The position numbers and the translations under genes are program-made. From NCBI RefSeq assembly GCF_000014125.1, contig NC_008593.1, positions 2,046,001-2,110,000 on the forward strand: 64,000 nucleotides of DNA, in the 5' to 3' direction. The first letter of the stretch is position 1. Each line of letters opens with the position of its first letter. The DNA is from Clostridium novyi NT. Its GTDB lineage: Bacteria; Bacillota; Clostridia; Clostridiales; Clostridiaceae. Positions 55,042-64,000 of the stretch are shown here, piece by piece. The notes beneath the pieces were generated by a model. It was not told the origin of the DNA, ran no database searches, and worked only from the letters and a program-made list of their open reading frames with translations.

Positions 55042-56016
55042 TTATATTTTAAAAAGTTCATCTCTTTCAACAGAATGAATTTTTATTTCTTTTTCATTTT
55101 CAACTAATATCTTACCTTCTTTTATGATTTTACCCACTAAAGAAGCCTTTATTCCATTTCCTTTTAATTTCTCAACTAATTTTTGTCCATTTCTACATGT
55201 TATAAGCATACTTCCTGAAGATATAAACTTTAAAGGATCTATCTTAAATAAATCACATAGCTTTTGAGTTATATTGGTGATAGGTAATTTATCCTTATAT
55301 ATTCTAAAACCTAACCCACTTCCTTCTGAAACTTCCCACAATGCTCCTAGAAGTCCCCCCTCAGTTATGTCATGCATAGAATTAACTCCAAACTCTCCTG
55401 AAATTTTTCCTTCCTTTATAACACTTATATAATTTATATAACTTTTAGCTTCATTAATTTCTTTGTCAGTTAAAACTTTTCTTGCTCTTTCACAATAATC
55501 ATTGACTAAAATAGAAGTTCCCTCAAGACAAAGTTGTTTTGTTACTATTATATCATCACTTTCCTTTGCACCTCCAGTAGACACCGCCTTTCCACTTTTA
55601 GTTTTTCCTATTACAGTACATGATACTATAATCTTATTTACAGCATCAGTAACCTCAGTATGTCCACCCAATATTTCCACATTTAACACCTTAGTTTCTT
55701 CACTAATTTCTTTCATTATATTTTTAATATCTTCTAAAGTTGAACTTGGAGGTGCTAATATAGTAACCAATATTCCTAAAGGTTCAACTCCACTAGATGC
55801 TACATCATTACAATTTATATGCACAGCTAATTTTCCTATATTAGAGATAGCTCCTGTTATTGGATCTGTAGATAGTACGCATTCATTTTCTCCAAAATCA
55901 ACCACACTACAATCTTCTCCAATTCCACTTCTTATCCTAACTTCTTCTCTTTTTATTCCTCTATTTTCATTTATAATACTTTTTAAATCTTTCCATTCAA
56001 GCTTACCTGTTTTCAT
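55042..56016 (-). CDS. AIR synthase-related (HypE/PurM-like) protein
   Basis: 324 residues of the PurM/HypE superfamily. Conserved elements: GIGEDCSVVDFGENECVLSTDPITGA (metal-binding Asp), HINCNDVASSGVEPLGILVTIL, ILGGHTEVT and DITEGGLLGALWEVSE. It lacks the C-terminal Cys that HypE uses to carry cyanide, and no hyp genes are nearby, so hydrogenase maturation is unlikely. Its position before rdgB hints at purine-related chemistry, but the reaction is unknown. Confidence 0.88.
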   Translation of the reverse strand: MKTGKLEWKDLKSIINENRGIKREEVRIRSGIGEDCSVVDFGENECVLSTDPITGAISNIGKLAVHINCNDVASSGVEPLGILVTILAPPSSTLEDIKNIMKEISEETKVLNVEILGGHTEVTDAVNKIIVSCTVIGKTKSGKAVSTGGAKESDDIIVTKQLCLEGTSILVNDYCERARKVLTDKEINEAKSYINYISVIKEGKISGEFGVNSMHDITEGGLLGALWEVSEGSGLGFRIYKDKLPITNITQKLCDLFKIDPLKFISSGSMLITCRNGQKLVEKLKGNGIKASLVGKIIKEGKILVENEKEIKIHSVERDELFKI

Positions 56017-56106
56017 AAAATTCTCCCCTTTATTAAAATAAAACTATCATCATTTAGTATATCTATTCATATTATTTTATAAGGATTAATTTATGGTGGT
56101 GTAAAT

Positions 56107-57483
56107 ATGTTAAGATATATAGGGCCTTTCCTACGAATGAATAAACTAAGTATAGATCAAATACAAAGCCAACTATTTCACTTATCTAAAGAATCTATTA
56201 AAAGTCTTGTTCTATCTTCAAAGTTTGGTATTGTAATAGATCATAAAAAACTTAATTTGAAAAACCTACCTCGTACTGATATTAACACATTGAAATCAAT
56301 TTCTCCACTTTTATGTGTTTATAAAAAATCCAGTGCAAAACTTAAAAATAAAAACAATAAATTATGTTGGGATGATGGCAAACAAAAGAAAGATATTAAT
56401 ATATTCAGCAATGGCTATATGGCTTTATCCCTATTAGAACTTGTTGATTATTATAAAACCTTTAAAAATATAGATGAAAAAAAATATAATATGAGTATTC
56501 TTTATACAGAAATAGCAAGAAATCAATTAGAATTTTTTGTATCACACATGAGAGACGAGTCAGGTCTATTTGTAGATAAAAAAGATTCAACTGATCCTCT
56601 AACAGGGAAAATCCAACTTAAACCTAAAAATAAACCATTTAGATTTTCCGAACAAGCATTGCTAATGAATGGTTTTTATAAATGCTCCACTTTTTTAGAA
56701 GGTGATATTAAAGATGCATTTAAGACATTTTCACTGGATATATTAAAAATGTTCTTTGACTTTAAAGATGAACTTTACAATATCTCTTTTAGTGAAAAAT
56801 GCAACCTTTGCTTTAATCTAAATGTATTTTATACTTATTCCCAAATGGAGGAGGTTAAACCTCTACTTTTGGATATTTTTGATTTAATTTATGAAGAATA
56901 TAATACTTTATTAAAAGATAGCATAACTGATATTTCACTTATGTACTTAAACTCTGCAATGTTGTTTGAACATACAAATATGTTTAAATTTAAGAAAATA
57001 AGTGATAAGCTTTTAGAATCTCTTCTTGAATACTATAATGAAGATTTAGGTATATTCGTTAAAGAAAGTGAAGATAAAGACATTAAATTCTCTTCTGAAG
57101 AAATAGTTTTATATCTTATATCTTTATTATATAATTTATCTTCTAATGATATTGATAAAAAAATAATATGCAATATTTTTAAATATCAACTTGTAGATTC
57201 AGGAGTAATTCTTAGTTGGCCTGATATACCAACATTAGATGATGTTGAACATTATAAGAATTTCGAATCAAAACCTGAAAACTTGCTAGATGATCAATAT
57301 TTTAAAATGGCAAATATTCAAACACCAGAACTTGCTGAACTTGCACCTGTGTTTATTAAAAATGTAACCTTTAGTAGAAGTAGCAATACATTTAAAGCTA
57401 GTAAGTCTACATTTGATAGCAGGAAAAATTTTAATTTATTTTTCTTAATACTACATTTACTAAATAAAACTTCCCAAAGTTAA
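56107..57483 (+). CDS. Unrecognised 458-aa clostridial protein
   Basis: 458 residues, no signal peptide or membrane helix. I do not recognise a family. It is predominantly helical in appearance, with two segments that look like repeats of an alpha/alpha barrel (NGYMALSLLELVDYYKTF...RNQLEFFVSHMRDESGLFVDKKD at about 100-160 and LLESLLEYYNEDLGIFVKESEDKD at about 305-330); DESGLFV and EDLGIFV occupy equivalent places. Such helical toroids occur in glycan-processing or lipid-binding proteins, but no catalytic residues can be named. ATG follows GGTGGTG. It is convergent with the 57480-59057 gene and overlaps it at the stop codons. Confidence 0.75.
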   Translation: MLRYIGPFLRMNKLSIDQIQSQLFHLSKESIKSLVLSSKFGIVIDHKKLNLKNLPRTDINTLKSISPLLCVYKKSSAKLKNKNNKLCWDDGKQKKDINIFSNGYMALSLLELVDYYKTFKNIDEKKYNMSILYTEIARNQLEFFVSHMRDESGLFVDKKDSTDPLTGKIQLKPKNKPFRFSEQALLMNGFYKCSTFLEGDIKDAFKTFSLDILKMFFDFKDELYNISFSEKCNLCFNLNVFYTYSQMEEVKPLLLDIFDLIYEEYNTLLKDSITDISLMYLNSAMLFEHTNMFKFKKISDKLLESLLEYYNEDLGIFVKESEDKDIKFSSEEIVLYLISLLYNLSSNDIDKKIICNIFKYQLVDSGVILSWPDIPTLDDVEHYKNFESKPENLLDDQYFKMANIQTPELAELAPVFIKNVTFSRSSNTFKASKSTFDSRKNFNLFFLILHLLNKTSQS

Positions 57484-57494
57484 TGGGAAGTTTT
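57466..57494. terminator. Bidirectional terminator with both stop codons in its loop
   Basis: 11-bp perfect stem AAAACTTCCCA / TGGGAAGTTTT and a 7-base loop AAGTTAA. The plus-strand TAA is at 57481-57483 and the minus-strand TAA at 57482-57480, both in the loop. T-runs follow on both strands. Confidence 0.9.
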
Positions 57495-59057
57495 ATTTTT
57501 ATCCAAGATGTAGGCTTTTTTTAAGATAACATTTCCTCTACTATTTACCTCTAATCCTTCAACATATTCTTTTCTGCACACAATAAATTTATAAACTCCT
57601 ATTGGAATTGTAGCTATGTCCTCTAAAATAACTTTTTCTCCTTCATTAAATTTCTTTTGAGATTCTAATTTATTTTCACTTACTTTTGCCTTCAAGATAC
57701 AATTATCAAAATTTATATTCTTATATCCAAATAAATTTTGTTTAGAATTACTAATCCACTTTTCTAAATAAGTTAGTGGCATTGTAGAGTCTCCACTGTA
57801 GTTAAGTAAAGCTATATCATAATTACCTTTATCAATAATATTTTTTAATTCTTGTTTAGAGTATCCCTGAATATCTACATTTACTTTTGCTTTTTTTAAA
57901 TTTTTTTCAATAGAATTTATGACTTTTTTATTGTTGTCTTCATTATTTGCATAAACAATCTTTACTACTTCTCCATTGTATTTACTATCCTTTAAAAGTT
58001 CTTCTGCACTTTTTATATTATAACTTCTATTAGTAGAATTTAAACTGGAATTAGGTAAATAACCGTAGGTTTCCTTAAATACTTCTCCTAGTTCTTTTTT
58101 TATTTCCTCTTTATCTACAGCACATTTTATTGCTTTTCTAAACTTAATATCTTTCACAAAATTATCTTTGTTTAAATTAAAATTTAAGCTTATTCCATCA
58201 CCTATTAGTTGTTTTGTATATTTTTTTTCATCTTCTATATCTCCATTTTGTAATACATTATAATCACAAAATACATCTACCCTATTTGATTTATATTGAG
58301 CCAAAGTAGAAGCCATAACTTTACTTTCTTTTATATGTATTCTATTACTAACTACATTCTTTTCATCCCAATACATATTATTCTTTTTTAAACTTATTTC
58401 TCCATCATCATATATATTTTCTATAAAGAAAGCTCCGGAATAATCTATGTTTTTATATTCACTTCTCCAATTTTTTAAATTATAAAAATTTCGCTTTAAT
58501 GTAAAAACAGGTTTACTTAATATTTTAATAAAATCATCACATGGATAATTTAATCTAATTTCTAATGTATTATCTTTTCCTGGATTTATAGCAACTTGCT
58601 GAAAACTTTTCTCGCCTTCTAAATACTCTTTCACCCCAAAAATGCATTGAAGCTCATGTGCATATGTATTATCTTTTTCTTTTAAAATTCTCGAAAAAAA
58701 TTCCACAAAATCTTGTGGTGCTATTTTTTCTCCATTGCTCCACCTTGCATCTTCTCTTATTTTAAATGTATAACTTAATTTATCTTTAGATACACTCCAA
58801 CTACTTGCAAGACTAGGCACTATTTTGCCTTTCTCATCCATTGATACAAGTCCATCAAAGAGTGCTATTTGCAAATCTTTCTTACGTATACTATTGTCAT
58901 CCAATAACAATAAATCTTGTGGCATAGAATTTACACTGTAAACTAAATAATCTCTCACATTTTCATTATATACTTTTTTAGTTATACATCCTTTTTCTAT
59001 AAATAATCCAATAAATAAAAGTACAACTACTAAATATATATATAATTTTTTTTTCAT
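57480..59057 (-). CDS. OppA-like peptide/solute-binding protein
   Basis: About 525 residues from the ATG at 59057; an ATG at 59066 is also possible. N-terminal hydrophobic helix (LYIYLVVVLLFIGLFIEKGC) with a poor lipobox (EKGC), so it may be anchored by the helix instead. The solute-binding domain shows the family-5 pattern: ALFDGLVSMDEKGKIVPSLASSWSVSKDKLSYTFKIREDARWSNGEKIAPQDFVEFFSRIL and FRKAIKCAVDKEEI. It is an orphan: no opp permease or ATPase lies beside it, so it may have a sensory role or use a remote transporter. Confidence 0.9.
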   Translation of the reverse strand: MKKKLYIYLVVVLLFIGLFIEKGCITKKVYNENVRDYLVYSVNSMPQDLLLLDDNSIRKKDLQIALFDGLVSMDEKGKIVPSLASSWSVSKDKLSYTFKIREDARWSNGEKIAPQDFVEFFSRILKEKDNTYAHELQCIFGVKEYLEGEKSFQQVAINPGKDNTLEIRLNYPCDDFIKILSKPVFTLKRNFYNLKNWRSEYKNIDYSGAFFIENIYDDGEISLKKNNMYWDEKNVVSNRIHIKESKVMASTLAQYKSNRVDVFCDYNVLQNGDIEDEKKYTKQLIGDGISLNFNLNKDNFVKDIKFRKAIKCAVDKEEIKKELGEVFKETYGYLPNSSLNSTNRSYNIKSAEELLKDSKYNGEVVKIVYANNEDNNKKVINSIEKNLKKAKVNVDIQGYSKQELKNIIDKGNYDIALLNYSGDSTMPLTYLEKWISNSKQNLFGYKNINFDNCILKAKVSENKLESQKKFNEGEKVILEDIATIPIGVYKFIVCRKEYVEGLEVNSRGNVILKKAYILDKNKTSH

Positions 59058-59117
59058 ATTTTCCATCCATTCTGTTAAATGATATATATCTTAATTATTA
59101 ACCATATATAAAAAAAT

Positions 59118-59157
59118 AAACAAAGTTTTGTTAATTTTTAATAACAAAACTTTGTTT
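59118..59157 (-). terminator. Terminator of the Mrr-like gene
   Basis: 16-base arms AAACAAAGTTTTGTTA / TAACAAAACTTTGTTT with an 8-base loop, overlapping the stop codon region and followed on the minus strand by ATTTTTTTA. Confidence 0.88.
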
Positions 59158-59639
59158 TAATCGGGCAAATATTTATAAAAATTTATTTTCTTATTTTTAA
59201 ACAAATCTGAAACTCTTCCCTTTAATCCTAGTTGTCTTTTAAAGAAATATCTATAATCTTCTAATACAATTTTTTTAAAAAACCAAGTTCTATTTTCTCT
59301 CTTGTGAAGTCCAGCTTCAAAAACTCCTGTTGTTATATATATACCCTTATTTATTCCTTGATTTTTCATGGCATTTAAAAATTCTTCGTAATCTTCCTTA
59401 AAGACCATATCTATTCTGTGATATTTAAATAAATTTTCTTTATATTTTCCCTTTAGATGAACTAAAATACTATTGTAGTCTTTTTCTAAAATATTATATT
59501 CTACCCCTTTTACTTTACAATTTTTATCCAAAATTCTCAGGATAGAATCAATTTTCATTCTCCTTAATTTACTTCTTCCTCTTCTAATTTCTTCACTTTT
59601 CCTTTGAAAATATATTTTATTAAATATATTCTTAATCAT
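59157..59639 (-). CDS. Small basic protein with possible nuclease-like fold
   Basis: 160 residues, strongly basic N-terminus (QRKSEEIRRGRSKLRRMK). The middle HRIDMVFKEDYEEFLNAMKNQGINKGIYITTGVFEAG resembles the Mrr-type restriction endonuclease core, in which KGIFITTxxF is typical, but the usual catalytic E-x-K is not seen (the residues before it read YHRIDMVFKEDY). A degenerate nuclease-like domain or an unrelated family is equally possible. ATG follows AGGATGG. It stands alone between gatB and the OppA-like gene. Confidence 0.65.
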   Translation of the reverse strand: MIKNIFNKIYFQRKSEEIRRGRSKLRRMKIDSILRILDKNCKVKGVEYNILEKDYNSILVHLKGKYKENLFKYHRIDMVFKEDYEEFLNAMKNQGINKGIYITTGVFEAGLHKRENRTWFFKKIVLEDYRYFFKRQLGLKGRVSDLFKNKKINFYKYLPD

Positions 59640-59724
59640 ATATAATTCACCATCCTATAACCATGTTATATGATACGCAATACCATTTATTACTATATTA
59701 TATCATTTTTTATAAAAATTGTAA

Positions 59725-59755
59725 AAGAGCCTAATATATAATATTCTAGACTCTT
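59725..59755 (-). terminator. Terminator of the gatCAB operon
   Basis: AAGAG / CTCTT outer pairs with inner CTA / TAG pairing and a T-rich tail on the minus strand (TTACAATTTTT), 20 bases after the gatB stop. Stem quality is moderate. Confidence 0.65.
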
Positions 59756-59774
59756 AATGGTTGTTCCTTGTTTT

Positions 59775-61202
59775 TTACATATTTAATTCTTTTAGAATAA
59801 TTTCATTTACAATCTTAGGATTTGCTTTTCCTTTTGTAATTTTCATAACTTGACCTACAAAATATCCAAGAAGCTTAGTTTTCCCATTTTTATAACTAGT
59901 AACATTTTCGGGATTATCATGTAAAACCTTTTTTACTATCTCTAAAATTTCTTCTTTATTATTATTTTGAACTAATCCCTTTTCTTCTACTATATCCTTT
60001 GGTGATTTTCCTGTTAGAAACATTTCTTCTATAAGGTCTTTTCCTATGGAATTAGATATTATTTTTTTATCTATAAGTTTTATAAATTCTCCTAAATCCT
60101 TTGGCGAAAATTTAATTTCTTCTATTTTAATGTTATTTTTATTTAAAAGTCTTGATATGTCTCCCATAAGCCAATTGGATACCGCCTTTGCATTTTTACT
60201 TATCTTAGTTGCTTCTTCAAAAAACTCTGCCATTTCTAAACTTGATGTTATAATTTTAGTATCATATTTTGGAATCTCATATTGTTCTATAAATCTTTTT
60301 TCTTTTTCATGAGGAAGCTCTCCAATACTTTCTTTTATTTCTTCAATCCAATTATCTGAAATATTTATACTAACTAAATCTCCATCTGGGAAATATCTAT
60401 AGTCATTAGCATCTTCTTTACTTCTCATAACTACAGTTTTATTATTTTCCTCATCCCATCTTCTAGTTTCTTGGATTACCTTTCCCCCATTTTTTAATAC
60501 CTCTATTTGTCTTTCAAATTCATAATTAAGGGCTTTTTCTAATGCCTTAAATGAATTCATATTTTTAATTTCACATTTAACTCCAAATTCCTTATTTCCT
60601 TTTTCCCTTACTGAAATATTAGCATCACATCTTAGAGAACCTTCCTCCATTTTACAATCAGAAACGCCAATGGCTTTAAGTACACTTCTAAGATGAATAA
60701 GATACTCTACAGCTTCTTTCGAATTTCTCATATCAGGATTGGATACTATTTCAATTAGCGGAACTCCAGCTCTATTAAAATCCACAAAGGTCCCCTGTGA
60801 ATTGTGAATAAGTTTTCCTGCATCTTCTTCTATGTGGATTCTTTCTATTGATATTTTTTTGGCTTCTCCATTTTCTAAAGAAATTTCTATATATCCATCT
60901 TTACATAGCGGATATTCACTTTGAGTAATTTGATAATTTTTAGGACAATCTACATAATAATAATTTTTTCTATCCATTCTGCACAACTTATTTATAGAGC
61001 AGTTTAGAGCAATTCCCGCCTTCATTCCATATTCAACTACTTTTTTATTTAACTTGGGTAATGCTCCTGGAAGCCCTAAGCATATAGGACAAACATGAGT
61101 ATTAGGTTTTGCTCCAAATTCTGTACTACATCCACAAAAAGCTTTAGTTTTTGTCAGTAATTCGCAATGCACTTCAAGACCTATAATTGCTTCATAATTC
61201 AT
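59775..61202 (-). CDS. gatB: Aspartyl/glutamyl-tRNA amidotransferase subunit B
   Basis: 475 residues. N-terminal catalytic domain: IGLEVHCELLTKTKAFCGCSTEFGAKPNTHVCPICLGLPGALP, with the zinc cysteines (CGCS, CPIC), and DRKNYYYVDCPKNYQITQ. C-terminal YqeY-like helical domain (about 330-475). It phosphorylates Glu/Asp mischarged on tRNA-Gln/Asn and accepts ammonia from GatA. 18 bases after gatA. Confidence 0.97.
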   Translation of the reverse strand: MNYEAIIGLEVHCELLTKTKAFCGCSTEFGAKPNTHVCPICLGLPGALPKLNKKVVEYGMKAGIALNCSINKLCRMDRKNYYYVDCPKNYQITQSEYPLCKDGYIEISLENGEAKKISIERIHIEEDAGKLIHNSQGTFVDFNRAGVPLIEIVSNPDMRNSKEAVEYLIHLRSVLKAIGVSDCKMEEGSLRCDANISVREKGNKEFGVKCEIKNMNSFKALEKALNYEFERQIEVLKNGGKVIQETRRWDEENNKTVVMRSKEDANDYRYFPDGDLVSINISDNWIEEIKESIGELPHEKEKRFIEQYEIPKYDTKIITSSLEMAEFFEEATKISKNAKAVSNWLMGDISRLLNKNNIKIEEIKFSPKDLGEFIKLIDKKIISNSIGKDLIEEMFLTGKSPKDIVEEKGLVQNNNKEEILEIVKKVLHDNPENVTSYKNGKTKLLGYFVGQVMKITKGKANPKIVNEIILKELNM

Positions 61203-61220
61203 ATTATCCCTCTTTTCTTC

Positions 61221-62678
61221 CTATAATTTAGCCATTATTTTATGAAAATCTGTAGATTGTTCATAACTATATCCTATATTAAATAGTATATCTTCTCTAA
61301 AATAATCTCCTATAAGTTGAAATCCAACAGGTAACCCCTTACTAAATCCACACGGAATTGATATTGCAGGAAGTCCAGCAATACTGGCAGGTACTGTATA
61401 TTCATCTGAAGAATACATTGATAAAACTTCTTTTGTTCTTTCTCCAAATTTAAATGCTGTAACTTTAGATGTTGGAGTTATTATAGCATCAACTTCTTTT
61501 AATACTCTTTTAAAATCTTCCTTTATTAAAGTTCTAACCTTTAAAGCTTTTTCATAATATTTTTCATAACATCCTTTAGATAATACATATGTCCCTAACA
61601 TAATTCTTTTTTTTACTTCTTCCCCAAATCCTTCATTTCTTGATTGAATATATATATCTTCATGTTTGTCTAATGTATTTATTCTTCTTCCATATCTTAT
61701 TCCATCTATTCTTGCAAGGTTTGATGAAGCCTCCGCCGTGGAAATTATATAGTATGCTGAAAGAGAATACTCCGCTAAAGGCAATGAACAAATTTTTATT
61801 TCCGCTCCATTTTTCTCTAAAATTTTTATGGCATCTTCAATTTGCTTTCTAATACTCTCATCTAAATCTTCTTTAAAAAACTCTTTGGGCAATCCAATTC
61901 TTATGCCTGTTAAATCCTTTTTTAAACTCTCTTTATAATTTGGAACAGCTACCCTAGCACTTGTGCTATCTCTTTTATCAAAGCCACTTATGACTTCTGT
62001 TAAAATAGCACAATCTGTAACATCCCTTCCTATAGTTCCTACTTGATCAAGAGTTGATGCAAATGATATAACTCCATATCTTGATATTCTTCCGTAAGTT
62101 GGTTTGAGTCCCACCACTCCACATAATGCTGCTGGTTGCCTTACGGATCCTCCTGTTTCACTTCCTAATGATAATGGAATTTCTCTTGATGCCACCGCTG
62201 CTGTGGAACCTCCAGATGAACCACCTGGAATTCTTTCTAAGTCCCATGGATTTCTAACAATTTTAAAAGCACTATTTTCATTGGATGAACCCATAGCAAA
62301 CTCATCCATATTTAATTTTCCTAATATAATTCCATTGTTTTCTTTTAACCTTGATATTACTGTAGCATCATAGGGAGATATATAATTTTCAAGGATTTTA
62401 GAAGCACATGTATTTTGCATTCCACTAACACTTATATTATCTTTAATTCCTACTGGAACTCCCCATAATCCTTTAAGCTTTTCTCCCCTTTGTATTTTTT
62501 CATCTAAAAGCTTTGCTTCTTTTAAAGCGGATTCTTTTGATAAATATAAATAAGCTCCTATTTTTTCATCAATACACTCTGTTCTAGCTATATAACTTTT
62601 AACAACTTCTTCTACCTTTACCTCTTTACTTTTAATCATATCTATAAGTTCATGGGCTGTTTTATTAAATAACTCCAT
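61221..62678 (-). CDS. gatA: Aspartyl/glutamyl-tRNA amidotransferase subunit A
   Basis: 485 residues. Amidase signature with the Lys-cisSer-Ser triad: Lys in [11 protein letters not shown], and [35 protein letters not shown]. It releases ammonia from glutamine for GatB. Genes of the indirect pathway imply tRNA-Gln or tRNA-Asn is mischarged here, relevant to the two tRNA-Gln genes in this window. 16 bases after gatC. Confidence 0.97.
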   Translation of the reverse strand: MELFNKTAHELIDMIKSKEVKVEEVVKSYIARTECIDEKIGAYLYLSKESALKEAKLLDEKIQRGEKLKGLWGVPVGIKDNISVSGMQNTCASKILENYISPYDATVISRLKENNGIILGKLNMDEFAMGSSNENSAFKIVRNPWDLERIPGGSSGGSTAAVASREIPLSLGSETGGSVRQPAALCGVVGLKPTYGRISRYGVISFASTLDQVGTIGRDVTDCAILTEVISGFDKRDSTSARVAVPNYKESLKKDLTGIRIGLPKEFFKEDLDESIRKQIEDAIKILEKNGAEIKICSLPLAEYSLSAYYIISTAEASSNLARIDGIRYGRRINTLDKHEDIYIQSRNEGFGEEVKKRIMLGTYVLSKGCYEKYYEKALKVRTLIKEDFKRVLKEVDAIITPTSKVTAFKFGERTKEVLSMYSSDEYTVPASIAGLPAISIPCGFSKGLPVGFQLIGDYFREDILFNIGYSYEQSTDFHKIMAKL

Positions 62679-62694
62679 ATTTTCATAACCACCT

Positions 62695-62979
62695 TTACTC
62701 TATAACTTTAGGTACAACTATATACTCTTTATTAGATTCTGGAGCATTTTCTAGTACCTTTTTTAACTTAAGAGATTCTTCTATTTCATCTTCTCTATAT
62801 TCATTTTCTATATAATAAGGATTAACTGTTATTTCTACATCATCCGTTTTTAATTCATTTATTTTTTCTATATCCTTTAATACTTTGTTTAAATGTTCTA
62901 TTATCTTTTCTTCCTCATTCTCATCAAAGGATAACTTTGAAAGTCTCGCTATATATTTTATATCTTCTCTTGAAATCAT
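62695..62979 (-). CDS. gatC: Aspartyl/glutamyl-tRNA amidotransferase subunit C
   Basis: 94 residues, full length. Begins [24 protein letters not shown] and ends in the acidic linker to GatA. It wraps around GatA and GatB to stabilise the complex. First gene of the operon; ATG follows AGAAGGTG. Confidence 0.95.
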   Translation of the reverse strand: MISREDIKYIARLSKLSFDENEEEKIIEHLNKVLKDIEKINELKTDDVEITVNPYYIENEYREDEIEESLKLKKVLENAPESNKEYIVVPKVIE

Positions 62980-63043
62980 TAATTACACCTTCTTTTCTTT
63001 ATTTAGTGCCATTTATATTATATCATTCCTTTATAAAAAAAAA

Positions 63044-63073
63044 TCCAGCAAAACCCCTGTGGGCTTTACTGGA
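63044..63073 (-). terminator. Terminator of ddh
   Basis: TCCAG / CTGGA outer stem and GGG / CCC inner stem with AAAA / TTTT-type pairs, followed on the minus strand by TTTTTTTTT. It closes ddh and precedes gatC. Confidence 0.87.
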
Positions 63074-63079
63074 CATCTA

Positions 63080-64000
63080 TTATAATAATTCCGCTCTTAA
63101 CTCTTCTGGTGATTTAGGTGATATATATGATAATGGAATATCAAATATTGTATGAGCTCCTTTTTTACCTTCTTTTGAAAGTCTGTATACAGCTCTTGCA
63201 TAAGCAACTATAACACTTGCTGTAAATTGAGGATTACTACTAAGTTTTAAACTAAATTCTATTCTTTGATTATTTCCATCTGATGTATTTCCAGTTCTTA
63301 TAACAAATCCACCATGTGGCATTCCTGAGTGTTGAGATTTTAAAACATCTTCAGTTACAAAATGAACTTCTGTATCATAATCTGCAAAATAGTTTGGCAT
63401 ATTCTTTATTTCTTCTTCTATCTTTTTAGTGTCTGCTCCTTCTTCTGGAACTACATAGCATACACGATTATGTTTTTCACTTACAGCAAGTTCAGGATTT
63501 TCCCCAGAACGAGCTCTTTCTATTGCATTTTTCACAGGTACTGTGTATTGTACTCCATTTTTAACACCTTCAACTCTTCTTATAGCATCTGAATGACCTT
63601 GGCTTACTCCAGTTCCCCAGAATGTATAATCCTTACCATTTGGAAGAACAGCTTCTGATAATATACGATTTAGAGAAAATAAACCTGGATCCCATCCTAT
63701 AGATATAAGTCCTATTGTTCCTGATTTTTTAGCTACTTCATCCACATTTTTAAAATATTTAGGAATTCTTGCATGAGTATCAAAACTATCTACTGTATTA
63801 AAATGCTCTACTATTTTTGGCCCTTGCTTCGGAAGGTCTAATGCAGAACCTCCACAAAGAATCATAACATCAATTTTTCCTTTATAGTCTTCAATATTTG
63901 ATATATGTACCATTTTAGAATTTGCATTTAATTTACTTGGATCTCTTCTTGTAAATATAGCTTCTAACTCAAAATCTTCATTTTGAGCTAATGCAAGTTC
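63080..64000 (-). CDS. ddh: meso-Diaminopimelate dehydrogenase (N-terminus off window)
   Basis: The frame is open through the right edge: 29 codons upstream of the internal ATG at 63913 read ELALAQNEDFELEAIFTRRD and onward without a stop, so that ATG is not the true start. About 307 C-terminal residues are visible. Family features: TRRDP, ILCGGSALDLPKQGP, FDTHARIPKYF, SIGWDPGLFSLNRIL, FWGTGVSQGHSDAIRR and HGGFVIRTG. It makes meso-DAP from tetrahydrodipicolinate in a single NADPH-dependent step, feeding peptidoglycan and lysine. Confidence 0.95.
   Translation of the reverse strand, partial: ELALAQNEDFELEAIFTRRDPSKLNANSKMVHISNIEDYKGKIDVMILCGGSALDLPKQGPKIVEHFNTVDSFDTHARIPKYFKNVDEVAKKSGTIGLISIGWDPGLFSLNRILSEAVLPNGKDYTFWGTGVSQGHSDAIRRVEGVKNGVQYTVPVKNAIERARSGENPELAVSEKHNRVCYVVPEEGADTKKIEEEIKNMPNYFADYDTEVHFVTEDVLKSQHSGMPHGGFVIRTGNTSDGNNQRIEFSLKLSSNPQFTASVIVAYARAVYRLSKEGKKGAHTIFDIPLSYISPKSPEELRAELL

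Noticed and set aside
55042..56016. HypE, hydrogenase maturation factor
   Set aside because: The C-terminal Cys tail that carries the thiocyanate is missing and no hyp or hydrogenase genes are in the window.
63080..63913. Internal ATG at 63913 as the true ddh start
   Set aside because: The frame stays open for 29 codons upstream to the window edge and those codons match the family, so the gene is cut by the window.

Overview
The window is 64 kb of very AT-rich DNA. Its operon order, purine-rich ribosome binding sites, spore-former protease set and anaerobic glycyl radical enzyme point to a Clostridium sensu stricto chromosome. The proteins would fit the C. botulinum / C. novyi neighbourhood, but the species cannot be fixed from the sequence alone. 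Nearly all genes lie on the minus strand. The plus-strand exceptions are a PerR-type regulator, three secreted or membrane proteins (FG-GAP-like protein, signal peptidase, DUF4097 lipoprotein) and one unrecognised 458-aa protein.

Layout. 0-6.4 kb: envelope and regulatory genes (partial anchored protein, phosphodiester glycosidase, LCP cell-wall ligase, PhoH, PerR, FG-GAP-like protein). 6.4-8.0 kb: a cluster of three odd low-complexity or Cys-rich small proteins. 8.1-16.4 kb: the proteostasis block tig-clpP-clpX-lonB-lonA-engB. 16.5-22.9 kb: a folate/p-aminobenzoate operon pabA-pabB-pabC-folE-HD-folP-folBK plus a TIM-barrel protein. 24-28.7 kb: carAB behind two tandem PyrR-type attenuators. 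28.9-34.5 kb: a diol-dehydratase-like glycyl radical enzyme, its activase and a PocR-sensor kinase/AraC regulator pair. 36.2-41.8 kb: pyrBCFKDE, with an attenuator and a second PyrR-type hairpin on the pyrB ribosome binding site. 41.8-43.7 kb: an IS1182-like element between two identical 40-bp palindromes. 43.9-45.3 kb: a sigma-54 activator lacking its recognition helix. 45.4-51 kb: a guanine-riboswitch operon, xpt plus a BMP-type nucleoside ABC transporter. 51.1-52.4 kb: a dicarboxylate/glutamate symporter. 52.5-54.4 kb: 21 tRNA genes in one array with long internal duplications. 54.4-64 kb: rdgB, a HypE-like protein, an OppA-like protein, an Mrr-like fragment, gatCAB and a partial meso-DAP dehydrogenase.

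How it works together. The two pyrimidine loci appear to be co-ordinated through PyrR-type RNA hairpins, although no pyrR is in the window. Purine salvage and uptake are tied by one guanine riboswitch. The folate operon holds most pathway steps and carries an HD hydrolase that could fill the missing dephosphorylation step.

The most unusual system is the glycyl radical locus. Its sensor kinase has Asn where the phospho-acceptor His should be, and its response regulator has Gly where the phospho-acceptor Asp should be. The enzyme keeps every glycerol dehydratase active-site residue I could place except one Ser, which is Ala. This looks like a non-canonical, probably phosphorylation-independent, signalling pair controlling a glycyl radical enzyme of shifted specificity.
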